From Micromonospora sp. NBC_01796 (GTDB lineage: Bacteria > Actinomycetota > Actinomycetes > Mycobacteriales > Micromonosporaceae), in assembly GCF_035917455.1 (NCBI RefSeq), contig NZ_CP109078.1, forward strand, positions 4,443,501 to 4,507,500: a stretch of DNA of 64,000 bases, written 5' to 3'. Under the pieces are notes generated by a model that did not search any database, was not told the DNA's origin, and worked only from the letters and a program-made list of their open reading frames with translations. The position numbers and the translations under genes are program-made. This document shows, in pieces, positions 1 through 7,949 of the stretch. How positions within the stretch are numbered: position 1 is the stretch's first letter; every line of letters starts with the position of its first letter.

Positions 1-81
1 GGTGAGGTCTCCATTCCGGGCGAGGTGGTCGTACCCCGGAAGAAGGTCAATCCCGGGGAGCTGCCGGACCGGGTGCGCTGA
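1..81 (+). CDS. 3' end of an unidentified protein (partial)
   Basis: An open frame runs in from the window edge and ends at TGA (79-81), giving 26 residues ending GELPDRVR. The start lies outside the window. Its last 35 bases overlap, tail to tail, the end of the polysaccharide deacetylase gene on the other strand, a common layout for convergent genes in such genomes. I do not recognise the family; the visible tail is basic and proline-containing. It could also be chance open frame, since GC-rich DNA has few stops. Confidence 0.35.
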   Translation, partial: GEVSIPGEVVVPRKKVNPGELPDRVR

Positions 82-877
82 AACGACCGCCGCGCCGCCC
101 GTCCGAGCCTGCGGTACGTCCCGTCCGGCCCCGCCCCGGCCGACGCGGGGGCAGCCCGTGCTCGCCCAGCGGACCGACCCGCCACCCCCGCCGGGCGCAC
201 TCGTCCAGCAGGTACGGCAGCGCCGCCAGACTCGACCGCCAGGCACCGGGGGCGGAGGCGCAGTCGGAGTCGTGCAACAGGATCGTCCCGCCTCCGTTCA
301 GCCCGGTACGCAGCGTGGCGAGCACCGAAGCCGGTGTGGCGGTACGGGTCCAGTCCCGCCCCCAGCAGGTCCAGAGCACCGGGCTCAGGGCCAGCCGGTG
401 AGCCGCCAGCAGGGCCGCCGCACTCAGCACCCCGTACGGCGGGCGGTAGAAACGGGGCGTCTGGCCGGTGGTCTCCTGGACCAGGTCCCGCGCCCGCAGC
501 AGGTCATGATGGGTCGAGTACGGCCCGCGCAGCAGCAGGTTCCGGTGCGCCCACCCGTGCACGGCCACCTCGTGACCGGCTGCGGCGAGGTCCCGCCCCA
601 CCGACGGCGCGTCGGCCAGGGTGGAACCGAGCAGGAAGAACGTCGCCCGTACCCGGTGGGCGGCGAGTGCCTCGGCGAACCGTGGGGTGGAGGCCGGGTC
701 CGGGCCGTCGTCGAAGGTCAGCGCCACATGGTCGGTGGTCCCGAATCCGCTGAGCCTGGGGAAGAGCCGCAGGCGCAGGCTCGGCAGCACGGTGACCGCC
801 GGTACGGCGTTCGCCACCGCGCCGAGCGTGGCCATCAGCGCCGCCCGCCGCCCCGACCGGCGCTGACCACCGTTCAT
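47..877 (-). CDS. Polysaccharide deacetylase (NodB fold, CE4)
   Basis: A 276-residue protein with the CE4 motifs in order: TFDDGPD (54-60, catalytic Asp and first metal Asp), HGWAH (107-111, metal histidines), RPPYG (145-149), a Trp-containing GRDW (173-176) and LLHDSD (200-205, catalytic His). Such enzymes remove N- or O-acetyl groups from chitin-like polymers, peptidoglycan or other wall glycans using one divalent metal. The N-terminus is basic and then weakly hydrophobic (about 13-32), suggesting export or a membrane anchor. It starts at ATG 877. Substrate cannot be read from sequence. The motifs are intact, so it is probably active. Confidence 0.88.
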   Translation of the reverse strand: MNGGQRRSGRRAALMATLGAVANAVPAVTVLPSLRLRLFPRLSGFGTTDHVALTFDDGPDPASTPRFAEALAAHRVRATFFLLGSTLADAPSVGRDLAAAGHEVAVHGWAHRNLLLRGPYSTHHDLLRARDLVQETTGQTPRFYRPPYGVLSAAALLAAHRLALSPVLWTCWGRDWTRTATPASVLATLRTGLNGGGTILLHDSDCASAPGAWRSSLAALPYLLDECARRGWRVGPLGEHGLPPRRPGRGRTGRTAGSDGRRGGRFSAPGPAAPRD

Positions 878-1088
878 GCCGTCGGCCCGCCGGGCCCGGG
901 GGTGGCACCGGGCCCGGAGTCAACCGCCGCCGGGCCCGCCTCGAGCCCCCCACCAGCCGTCCTCCACCAATCCACGCCCCCACTTACCCCCTCCCCACCC
1001 CCTCATGCCCCTTACCTCCCGCTTTCTCCGCTGCGCTCCTGCCGTTCTCTCCGCTGCGCCGGGACGATGCGTGCCTGATCGAGACCGT

Positions 1089-2606
1089 TCACTCCCGACC
1101 GGCGGGCGGCGCGGGTGGCGTGGGTGTCACGGTGACGCGTCTTTTGGCGAGGAGGGCGTCCAGGACCAGGAAGGCGAGCAGGGTCGCCCCGAAGGTGGGC
1201 AGCGCCCAGGCGAGGGCGGCCACGAGGAGCAGGGCGAGAACGAGCAGGGGACGGGGCAGGAAGCGCCAGGTGCCGCGTTCCGGTGGCGGGCCGACGAACG
1301 TACGCCGGTCGGACCGGGTGGGTCGACGCTGCCACCACATCCGGTAGCCCCACACGATGACGCAGAGCAGACCGATCGCGAGCGCGCCGAGCAGCACCTG
1401 GTTGACCCAGCCGAAGAGCCGGCCCATGTGCGCCTGGATGCCCAGCTTGCTCAGCTGGGCGAGCAGCGGCCAGTCGGCGAAGTCGCTGCGGGCGACCGGT
1501 CCGGTGACCGGGTCGACGGCGAGCTGGTCGAGCCGTACCGGCCAGGTGTAGTCCGCCTGGGTCACGGTCCAGGCCAGACCCGGCTCGGCCGGCGTGATGA
1601 TCTCGACCGGCCCGGTGAGCCCGGCCTGGCGGGCGTGTCCGAGGACCCGCTCCACCGCGGCCGGGTCGATCGCCGTCGGGTCCGCCCCGGCCGAATGGTG
1701 CTGCCCGTGCGGACCCGGCGCACCCTCGGGCAGGGCCAGGTCGAGCGTTGGGGATTTCGCGTCGAGCGCGGTCAGCGCGGTGTCGAAGTGGGCGCCGGCC
1801 CAGCGGGACCAGGTCAGACCGGTCGCGGAGAGCACCAACAGGCCGACGCTGAGCCAGACCCCGGTGGCGGCATGCCAACCCCGGGTACGGCGTACGTTGC
1901 GCGCGGCCAGGTCGGGCAGCAGTGCGCGCCGCAGGCGGGACCGACCCCGTCGGTGTTGCCGGAGCCAGAGCACCAGTCCACCGGCGACCAGCACCCAGAG
2001 CCAGCTCGCCGCCAGCTCGGAGTACATCCGACCGAACCAACCGAGGTGCAGGTTGCGGTGCAGGTCGTCGAGCCAGGTGGTGAGCGGGGTCGAGCCGAAC
2101 CAGGTGACCAGGGTGCCCCGGACCCGCGCGGTGTACGGGTCGACGTACACGGTGTGTTGTCTGTCGCCGAGTTCGGGCAGTGCGAAGACCACCTGCGTGG
2201 TGGTGTCCGGCGCGGTGGCCGGGATGACCGTGGTGAGCGTGCCCGTGGGATGTGCCGCCCGTGCCGAGGCCACCTGTTCGGCCAACGGCCGGGCCGGTCC
2301 GGCGACGGCGGCGACCCGCAGTTCGTCGGCGTAGACGAGGCTGTCGAGTTGCGGGGTGAACACGTACGCCAGGCCGGTCAGCGCGGCCACCACCAGGAAC
2401 GGGGCGACCAGCACCCCGGCGTAGAAGTGCAACCGTCGCAGCAGCGGTACGGCGAACCAGGCCCGCTCCCGTGTCCGCTGCATCGTCCCGGGGGTCGACC
2501 CATCCGACGGCTCGGGCGATCGCTCGTGCAGTGGCTCGTCGGACAGCTCGAGCGGTGGTCTGTCATCCGGTCCGGCGGGTGGTTGGAGGTCGGCAGCGGT
2601 GGACAC
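1089..2606 (-). CDS. PepSY-associated transmembrane protein
   Basis: About 505 residues. The first long hydrophobic helix (HFYAGVLVAPFLVVAALTGL) is the typical opening of PepSY_TM proteins, followed by a large outside loop and further helices, four in total. Some members accompany siderophore or metal uptake as membrane reductase-like proteins, but most are uncharacterised. I chose the GTG at 2606 because GGAG lies six bases upstream; the open frame extends further to 2762 but that part is low-complexity Arg/Pro. The N-terminal 50 residues are charged and proline-rich and probably cytoplasmic. It lies just beyond the zinc-responsive L31 gene, on the same strand but separated by a 309-bp gap with a strong palindrome, so it is probably a separate transcript. 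Confidence 0.8.
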   Translation of the reverse strand: MSTAADLQPPAGPDDRPPLELSDEPLHERSPEPSDGSTPGTMQRTRERAWFAVPLLRRLHFYAGVLVAPFLVVAALTGLAYVFTPQLDSLVYADELRVAAVAGPARPLAEQVASARAAHPTGTLTTVIPATAPDTTTQVVFALPELGDRQHTVYVDPYTARVRGTLVTWFGSTPLTTWLDDLHRNLHLGWFGRMYSELAASWLWVLVAGGLVLWLRQHRRGRSRLRRALLPDLAARNVRRTRGWHAATGVWLSVGLLVLSATGLTWSRWAGAHFDTALTALDAKSPTLDLALPEGAPGPHGQHHSAGADPTAIDPAAVERVLGHARQAGLTGPVEIITPAEPGLAWTVTQADYTWPVRLDQLAVDPVTGPVARSDFADWPLLAQLSKLGIQAHMGRLFGWVNQVLLGALAIGLLCVIVWGYRMWWQRRPTRSDRRTFVGPPPERGTWRFLPRPLLVLALLLVAALAWALPTFGATLLAFLVLDALLAKRRVTVTPTPPAPPAGRE

Positions 2607-2915
2607 GGGTCGGCTCCTGTCGTCGATCGACTCAGGTGCGCACTCCGTGATCCCACGCGCCGCCGGACGGGACCCCGGACCCGGAGCCAACCGTCGGCGT
2701 GGCGGCTCGGGCCGTGCGCGGACGTACCGCAATGGACGCCCGCACCGATAGTCGCCCCCCACCCCCCTTTAGTTCCCCACCCCCCAAATCCCCCCACCAC
2801 ACCCGCCCCCACCGCGTTGATCATGAAGTTAGCGACCCGCCGAGCGTCAAAACTCGTCGCTAACTTCATGATCAACGGAAAGGGGTGGGGTGGGGGTGGG
2901 GGTGGGGGGTGGGGG
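2607..2915. other. 309-bp gap: C-tract, perfect palindrome, G-tract
   Basis: No gene is visible here. The gap holds a C-rich tract (about 2755-2813), a 22-bp perfect inverted repeat (2815-2877) and a G-rich tract (2882-2915) that ends at the stop codon of the L31 gene. The C and G tracts are complementary to each other, so the whole block could fold back on itself, and the G-tract has enough G-runs for a quadruplex. Confidence 0.8.
2815..2877. repeat. 22-bp perfect inverted repeat (REP-like or terminator)
   Basis: Left arm 2815-2836 (begins CGTTGATCATGAAGTTAG) matches right arm 2856-2877 base for base in reverse complement, with a 19-base loop. It lies 39 bases beyond the L31 stop on the minus strand, so it could end that operon. 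From memory, palindromes with TGATCATGAAGTT cores are common between Micromonosporaceae genes, which would make it a dispersed repeat; I could not check this. Confidence 0.85.
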
Positions 2916-3167
2916 TTAGTGGTTGTGGCGGGCGTATTTGGCGCGGAATTTTTCTACTCGGCCGGCCGTGTCCAGGAGGCGTTGGCGGCCGGTCCAGAAG
3001 GGGTGGCTGGCGGAGGAGATCTCGACGTCGATCACGGGGTACGTGTTGCCGTCGGTCCACTCGATGGTCCGGTCGCTGTTCCCGGTGGAGCGGGTGAGGA
3101 AGGCGAAGTCGGCGCTGCGGTCGCGGTAGACGACGTAGCGGTACTCGGGGTGGATGTTGGGCTTCAC
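2916..3167 (-). CDS. rpmE2: Ribosomal protein L31 type B (zinc-free form)
   Basis: An 83-residue L31 of the B type, beginning [16 protein letters not shown]. It has no cysteine, so lacks the CxxC zinc site of ordinary L31. Such paralogues replace the zinc-containing protein in the 50S subunit when zinc is short, releasing stored metal. The GTG start overlaps the stop of the COG0523 gene (GTGA, 3164-3167) with GGAAGGA upstream, so the two are probably co-translated. Both lie under the divergent Zur-box promoter at 4463-4588. Identification is firm; zinc regulation is inferred from the boxes and from the known regulons of Streptomyces and Mycobacterium. Confidence 0.95.
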   Translation of the reverse strand: MKPNIHPEYRYVVYRDRSADFAFLTRSTGNSDRTIEWTDGNTYPVIDVEISSASHPFWTGRQRLLDTAGRVEKFRAKYARHNH

Positions 3168-4462
3168 TGTGGTTCGGTTCCTTCCGAAGGTGATTCGAGT
3201 TCCCGTTCCTCGTCGGGGAGCGGGAAGCAGCCGGCGAACGGGTCGGGATAGGTCATCCATTCCAACTCCCCGTCGGCCAACTCGGTGTCGCTGAGCAGGC
3301 AGCCGGCGAGCAGCCGGTGGATCTCCACCGGGTCGAGGTCGAGCCCGATGAAGACCAGGTGGCTGTGCCGGTCCCCGTAGTAGGGGTCCCAGTCCAGGTC
3401 GGCGGCGAGCCGGCGCTGGTCGCTCGCCCCGGTCCAGCGTTCCGGCGGCAGGTTCACCAGCCAGCGACCGAGGGTGCCGAGGTTCAGGCCACCGCCGGCG
3501 AACTCCCAGGCGACCACGGTGTCCGGTTGGCTGGCCAGCCAGAGGTGGCCCCGTGAGCGCAGCGCCTCCCCGGTCACCGTCTCCAGCACGTCGTGCAGCC
3601 GGTCCGGGTGGAACGGGCGGCGGGCGCGGAAGACCGCGGAGACCACACCGGAGTCGGCCAGTGGTTCGTGTACGCCGAGCGGGTAGCCCTCGATGCCACG
3701 GGCCAGTACGCCGGGCGTCTCCGGACGGTGCCGGTGGGTGTGCCGCAGTTGCCGGCTCAACGCGGTGGCGTCGACGAGTCCGTCGTCGGCGGCGGTGACG
3801 TGTACGGCCCACGGCGCGATCCGGTGCAGCAGGATCGCCAGCCGGTCGGTGTCGTACGCGCCGTCCGGGGACTGTCCCCAGAGCACCACGGTGTCGGCGT
3901 ACTCGATCTGTCGGGTGATCACGTCGGCGAGTGCGCGGTCGTCGTCCACGGCTGCCTCGATGCCGAGGGTGACCAGGTCGTCGGTGCTCCCCAGGCCGTC
4001 GAGCAGGTGTTCGGCGTCGACCACGGTCGCGTACGAGTCGACGCGTACGAGGTCGGCGAACGGCACTCCGTCGAGCAGGTGGTGGGCGCAGGCGGCGGCC
4101 ACCGCCTCGGGTTCGACCACCTCGGGCAGCATCAGCACCAGGTCCCGCCGGGGGTGGGTGCGGGCCAGCCGGGCGACGGTGGGCAGGACGTCCTCGCGCA
4201 GGGTGCACGACACGCAGCCGTGCGCCAGGGTGACCGACTCGTCCTCGACGATCCCGGTGTGGTCCCGGACCACCCGGCGCACGTGGCCGTCCCGTACGCC
4301 GGTCAGGTCGTGCCGGACGAGCAGCAAGGTCGGGTCGTCGGCGAGCAGGGCGCGGGCGACGGCGAAGGTGGCCCCTGGCCAGAAGCCGGAGAGCACGGTG
4401 ACCGCCGGTCGCAGGTCGGTCCGGGACTGCGTGACACCCGCCGGGGCAAGCGATGACGACAT
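3164..4462 (-). CDS. COG0523/CobW-like protein with degenerate P-loop
   Basis: About 432 residues. COG0523 proteins are GTPase metallochaperones, several made in zinc starvation. Here the Walker A region reads [18 protein letters not shown] (21-38), where the family norm is GxxGxGKT: the Gly-Lys-Thr is missing. The usual CxCC metal motif is GCVSC (82-86), leaving two cysteines. Otherwise the order of segments follows the family (LLLVRHDL, DxVTLAHGC, LPEVVEP). It starts at ATG 4462 with GGAAGGA six bases upstream; the Zur box at 4482 is only 20 bases from the start. It overlaps the L31 gene by four bases. Loss of the P-loop suggests a binding or scaffold role without ordinary GTP hydrolysis; this is inference. 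Confidence 0.85.
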   Translation of the reverse strand: MSSSLAPAGVTQSRTDLRPAVTVLSGFWPGATFAVARALLADDPTLLLVRHDLTGVRDGHVRRVVRDHTGIVEDESVTLAHGCVSCTLREDVLPTVARLARTHPRRDLVLMLPEVVEPEAVAAACAHHLLDGVPFADLVRVDSYATVVDAEHLLDGLGSTDDLVTLGIEAAVDDDRALADVITRQIEYADTVVLWGQSPDGAYDTDRLAILLHRIAPWAVHVTAADDGLVDATALSRQLRHTHRHRPETPGVLARGIEGYPLGVHEPLADSGVVSAVFRARRPFHPDRLHDVLETVTGEALRSRGHLWLASQPDTVVAWEFAGGGLNLGTLGRWLVNLPPERWTGASDQRRLAADLDWDPYYGDRHSHLVFIGLDLDPVEIHRLLAGCLLSDTELADGELEWMTYPDPFAGCFPLPDEERELESPSEGTEPQ

Positions 4463-4481
4463 GCGGGTCCTTCCATCCGAA

Positions 4482-4498
4482 ATGAAAATCGTTGTCAT
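4482..4498. promoter_or_regulatory. Putative Zur box 1
   Basis: ATGAAAATCGTTGTCAT, a 17-bp near-palindrome resembling actinobacterial Zur sites. It sits 20 bases upstream of the COG0523 start, in the divergent region between that gene and the L28 operon. The same pattern recurs at 4545 and 13116. Confidence 0.75.
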
Positions 4499-4544
4499 CA
4501 TGGCATGGTGCGGGGGAGGATTCCCATCCACCCGGGGTGTGAAA

Positions 4545-4561
4545 ATGAAAACGGTTTCCGT
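4545..4561. promoter_or_regulatory. Putative Zur box 2
   Basis: ATGAAAACGGTTTCCGT, the second copy of the near-palindrome, 28 bases upstream of the L28 start. TAGGGT (4562-4567) directly after it could be the -10 of the rightward promoter, so bound repressor would block polymerase. Confidence 0.72.
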
Positions 4562-4588
4562 TAGGGTGTGGGCCGAAGGAGGAACACC

Positions 4589-4825
4589 ATGTCCAGACGA
4601 TGTGCTGTCACCGGTGCCGCACCGAGCTTCGGCAACGCCGTTTCCCACTCCCACCGGCGCACCCGCCGCAGGTGGAACCCCAACCTCCAGCGCCACCGCT
4701 ACCGGGTGGCCGGCGAACGACGCTTCGTCACGCTGACGCTCACCGCAAAGGCGCTGCGTACGGTCGACCGCAAGGGGATCGACCGGGTCGTCGCCGAGCT
4801 GCGGGCTCGCGGGGTCAGGCTCTGA
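4589..4825 (+). CDS. rpmB: Ribosomal protein L28, zinc-free paralogue
   Basis: A 78-residue L28 ([20 protein letters not shown]...RRRWNPNLQ). One cysteine (C5) remains where the zinc-binding form has a CxxC pair, so this is the C-minus version. It is the first gene of the rightward operon, with a very good AAGGAGGA ribosome site at 4576-4583, six bases before ATG. Its stop shares bases with the next start (TGATG). It would substitute for the normal L28 in zinc shortage; the normal copy is not in this window. Confidence 0.95.
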   Translation: MSRRCAVTGAAPSFGNAVSHSHRRTRRRWNPNLQRHRYRVAGERRFVTLTLTAKALRTVDRKGIDRVVAELRARGVRL

Positions 4826-4992
4826 TGGCCCGCCAGACCGACGTCCGCCCGGTGGTCAGGCTCAAGAGCACCGCCGGCACCGGCTACACGTACGTCACCC
4901 GGAAGAACCGGCGCAACAACCCGGATCGGCTGGTCCTGCGCAAGTACGACCCGCTGGTACGCCGACACGTCGACTTCCGTGAGGAGCGCTGA
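4825..4992 (+). CDS. rpmG: Ribosomal protein L33, zinc-free paralogue
   Basis: A 55-residue L33 with the family core ([31 protein letters not shown]) and no cysteine at all, so no zinc ribbon. It starts at an ATG embedded in the L28 stop and ends inside the S14 start, so translation of the three ribosomal genes is coupled. The type matches the zinc-independent L33 found in Zur regulons. Confidence 0.95.
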   Translation: MARQTDVRPVVRLKSTAGTGYTYVTRKNRRNNPDRLVLRKYDPLVRRHVDFREER

Positions 4993-5297
4993 TGGCCCGC
5001 CGGAGTCTCGGCACCCGGCAGGCCAGACGGGCCGACCTGGTGGCCCGGTTCGCGAACCGTCGCGCCGAGCTGAAGCTGCTGATCAGCCACCCCGACACCG
5101 ATCCGGGAGTGCGGGCCGAGGCGGTCCGGCGGCTGGGCCGGCTGCCCCGCGACGCCAGTCCGGTCCGGCTGCGGTGTCGCGACCAGATCGACGGTCGCCC
5201 GCGCGGGGTGCTGTCCCGGTTCGGGCTGTCCCGGGTCCGGTTCCGCGAGTTGGCGTTGCGCGGCGAACTGCCCGGCATCCGCAAGGCGTCCTGGTAG
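4992..5297 (+). CDS. rpsN: Ribosomal protein S14, zinc-free paralogue
   Basis: A 101-residue long-form S14. The C-terminal half (CRDQIDGRPRGVLSRFGLSRVRFRELALRGELPGIRKASW) is the conserved 16S-binding region. Short zinc-binding S14 has two CxxC pairs; this one has a single cysteine and so needs no zinc. In many actinobacteria an S18 paralogue follows at this place; here it is absent and the ZnuA-like gene follows after 28 bp. Confidence 0.95.
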   Translation: MARRSLGTRQARRADLVARFANRRAELKLLISHPDTDPGVRAEAVRRLGRLPRDASPVRLRCRDQIDGRPRGVLSRFGLSRVRFRELALRGELPGIRKASW

Positions 5298-5325
5298 CCG
5301 GCCGGCCGAGGGGACGAGAACAGGG

Positions 5326-6888
5326 ATGAGAGCGGCCAAGCTCCTGACCGGCGCGGTCGCCGTCGTCGGGCTGCTGTCGGGATGTACGGCCCCGGTCGCG
5401 TTCACCGCGACCGCTGACCGGATCCAGGTGGTCACCACCACCGGGATCCTGGCGGACCTGGTCCGCAACGTCGGCGGCGACCGGGTACTGGTCGACTCGA
5501 TCGTGCCGGACAGCGCCGACTCGCACACGTACGAGCCGACGCTGCGGGACGTACGCAACATCGTCTACGCGGATCTGGCCTTCAGCAACTACCTGCTGCT
5601 GGAGGCCCAGTCCGTGGTCAGGACACTGGACGCGAACCTCCGTCCTGAGGTACCGAACATCTCGCTCGCCGAGGGGGCGACCAAGTACGCCGCCGAGATC
5701 ATCCCGATGGTCGAGGACGCCTCCCTGGACACCATCTGGCTCGGCCTGCGGGTACGCGGGACCGGCCAGCGGTACGGCGCGAACCGGTCCTCGGACATCC
5801 TGCTGTCGGCGACCGAGGTGACCGGGCCGGGCCGGCTCGTCGGATACCTCACCGAGTCGTTCGGGAACCCCGACGTGTACTTCGACTCGGCGGACGGGTT
5901 CGACCCCGGCACCGGCTACCGCGACGACACAGCCACCCTGCCACCGGACGCCCACACGCACATGAGCTGGGCATTCACCGAACCCGGCGTGTACCGGCTC
6001 ACGGTCAGGGCCCAACTGCGGGTGAACCAGCGGGCCGCACCGGTCGAACTCGGACGGCAGCGGTTCACCTTCGCCGTCGGCGTCGACCCGCACTCCGTAC
6101 CCGGTTTCAGCAACCCGGCCGTGCTCGGCCGGGGGCACGCCGACATCGCCGTGGACGTCGACGCCGGGCGTCTCCACCTGTACGCCGATCCGCACGGCGG
6201 TGGCGAGACCGACCAGCAGGTGTACGACCCCGCCACCACCGTGATCGAGGTGCCGAACAAGGGTCTGCTGGAAATTCCCTCCGGTCGGAGCTACCGGTTC
6301 CTGGGCCGGGCCGGTGACCGGATCTTCCAGTTGCCGCAGGCCGTACTCGGCAAACACGTGCACGGGGAGATCGACCCGCACCTGTGGCAGGACGTCGGCA
6401 ACGCGCAGTCCTATGTCGAGCTGATCCGGGACACGCTCATCGGGGTGGATCCGGCGGGCGCGGCGACGTACCGGCGTAACGCCGAGGCGTACCTGGCCGA
6501 ACTCGGCGCCCTCGACACGTACCTGACGGAGCGGATCGCGTCGATTCCCCCGGTCGACCGCCACCTGGTCACCACGCACGACGCGTTCGCGTACCTGGCC
6601 CGGGCGTACGGCATCCCGGTAGCCGGTTTCGTCACCCCGAGCCCGGCCACCGAGCCGAGCCTCGCCGACCGGGTCAGGTTGACCGAGACGATCAGGAACC
6701 TGCGGGTGAAGGCGGTGTTCCTCGAACCGGACCTCAGGGCGCGCTCCGCGACGCTGGTCGAGGTGGCCAGGGAGCAGGGCGTCCGGGTCTGTCCCATCTA
6801 CGGCGACACCTTCAGCGCGACCGTCGACACCTACCTGAAGATGATGCGTTTCAACGCCGACTCCCTCGTGAGCTGTCTGCGGCCGTGA
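5326..6888 (+). CDS. ZnuA-like zinc-binding lipoprotein with inserted surface-anchored repeat
   Basis: A 520-residue lipoprotein (lipobox LSGC, Cys20) of the cluster A-I metal-binding family, matching what I recall as the 'anchored repeat ABC transporter, substrate-binding protein'. The first lobe is about 33-130, the second about 346-520. Predicted metal ligands are His67 (DSHTYEP), His352 (DPHLW), His418 (TTHDAF) and Asp494 (IYGD). Between the lobes lie about 215 extra residues made of the actinobacterial wall repeat, apparently in permuted order: its second half first (about 136-252, with GPG and HTHMSWAF), then its first half (about 270-340, with GHADIAVD and FLGRAGDRIFQLPQ). Start ATG 5326. 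It belongs to the zinc-responsive operon and overlaps the next frame by GTGA. Confidence 0.9.
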   Translation: MRAAKLLTGAVAVVGLLSGCTAPVAFTATADRIQVVTTTGILADLVRNVGGDRVLVDSIVPDSADSHTYEPTLRDVRNIVYADLAFSNYLLLEAQSVVRTLDANLRPEVPNISLAEGATKYAAEIIPMVEDASLDTIWLGLRVRGTGQRYGANRSSDILLSATEVTGPGRLVGYLTESFGNPDVYFDSADGFDPGTGYRDDTATLPPDAHTHMSWAFTEPGVYRLTVRAQLRVNQRAAPVELGRQRFTFAVGVDPHSVPGFSNPAVLGRGHADIAVDVDAGRLHLYADPHGGGETDQQVYDPATTVIEVPNKGLLEIPSGRSYRFLGRAGDRIFQLPQAVLGKHVHGEIDPHLWQDVGNAQSYVELIRDTLIGVDPAGAATYRRNAEAYLAELGALDTYLTERIASIPPVDRHLVTTHDAFAYLARAYGIPVAGFVTPSPATEPSLADRVRLTETIRNLRVKAVFLEPDLRARSATLVEVAREQGVRVCPIYGDTFSATVDTYLKMMRFNADSLVSCLRP

Positions 6889-6929
6889 GTGGGACAACAA
6901 CAATGCCGACGAGCGCGACAGGGGTTGAG

Positions 6930-7949
6930 ATGACAAAGGGCATCATTCGCGACCATCCGCGGCGGCTGGCGGCCAGCGTCGCCGTGATCCTGGCGGCGGT
7001 CCTCTTGGCGCCTTCGCCAGCGGATGCGGACGACCGTCGGGGCCAGACGTTGGACCCGAACCAGCGGGAGGCGGCCGGGCGGGTCGTGCTGGACAGTGGG
7101 CACGTCGACATCGGCCCGCACTACCGCGACGGAACGTGGACGGTCCGGGTGCATGACGACACCGTCGTACCGTCCGTGTGGCGGCAGCCGTCGGAGGCGG
7201 TGATCCGGGTACGCGACACCGCCGTACTGCCGATCCCGGACGACCCGGCGTACGCGTTCCTCGGCCAGCGTCCCGGCACACCGGTGTACGTGGTGCCGCA
7301 GACGCAGAACCGGGACGTGGTGTGGGTGGGCTGGAACACCCAGGACCCCGGGGTGATGGACACGATCCAGCGCGGCGTGACCATGAAACTGACCGGGGTC
7401 CACGGGCCCGGAAGTCTGATCGTCTACCTCCAGTCCGGGAACCTCGGCGCCCCGCAGGTCCTGTGGGACTCCACCAAGACCCTCCCGCAGGACCTGTGGG
7501 TGGACACGAACACCCACACGCACGCGAACTGGGTCTTCGGCGGGCCGGGTGTCTACCTGGTGGCCTTGGAGATCACCGCCGATCTGGCCGACGACCGGCC
7601 CCTGACCGGTACCGGTGTCCTCCGGTTCGCGGTCGGGGACACCACCGGCACCGACGAGGCGTTCACCGCCGGCTATCCCGCGTCGGGCACCCCGGCCGGC
7701 GGTGACACCACCCCGGCTCCCGGTACCGCCCCGATCCCGGCCCCGGCCTCGGACGCGAAGGCCGGACCGTCGCTCGATGGGGACGGCCCGGACCCGGCCA
7801 TCCTCACGACCGTGGTGATCACCGTCGCCGGGCTGGCGCTCGTCGCCGCGGCGATCCTGGTGCTGGTACGCGGTCGGCGCGCCAAGAGGCGAGCCGAAGC
7901 GGAACGCTCGGCCACGGTACCGACGGCGGAGGCGGGTGGTGAGCGGTGA
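6930..7949 (+). CDS. Surface-anchored repeat protein with C-terminal membrane anchor
   Basis: About 339 residues: a signal peptide (positive start, then LAASVAVILAAVLLA, cut near ADA), one choice-of-anchor M repeat (GHVDIGPHY ... YAFLG ... VVPQTQNRDVVWVGWNTQ ... GVHGPGS ... HTHANWVF), a Pro/Ala/Thr linker, and a C-terminal helix (ILTTVVITVAGLALVAAAILVLV) with an Arg/Lys-rich tail. It would stand on the membrane facing the wall. I favour ATG 6930 because a compact signal peptide begins there and AGGGG precedes it; a GTG at 6885 overlapping the previous stop is the alternative. It matches the family I recall as 'ABC transporter-associated repeat protein'. Its stop overlaps the ATPase start. Confidence 0.85.
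   Translation: MTKGIIRDHPRRLAASVAVILAAVLLAPSPADADDRRGQTLDPNQREAAGRVVLDSGHVDIGPHYRDGTWTVRVHDDTVVPSVWRQPSEAVIRVRDTAVLPIPDDPAYAFLGQRPGTPVYVVPQTQNRDVVWVGWNTQDPGVMDTIQRGVTMKLTGVHGPGSLIVYLQSGNLGAPQVLWDSTKTLPQDLWVDTNTHTHANWVFGGPGVYLVALEITADLADDRPLTGTGVLRFAVGDTTGTDEAFTAGYPASGTPAGGDTTPAPGTAPIPAPASDAKAGPSLDGDGPDPAILTTVVITVAGLALVAAAILVLVRGRRAKRRAEAERSATVPTAEAGGER

Noticed and set aside
5083..6936. A 617-codon minus-strand frame opposite the ZnuA-like gene
   Set aside because: The plus-strand product has lipobox and metal ligands; the minus frame has none and would lie antisense to two coupled genes.
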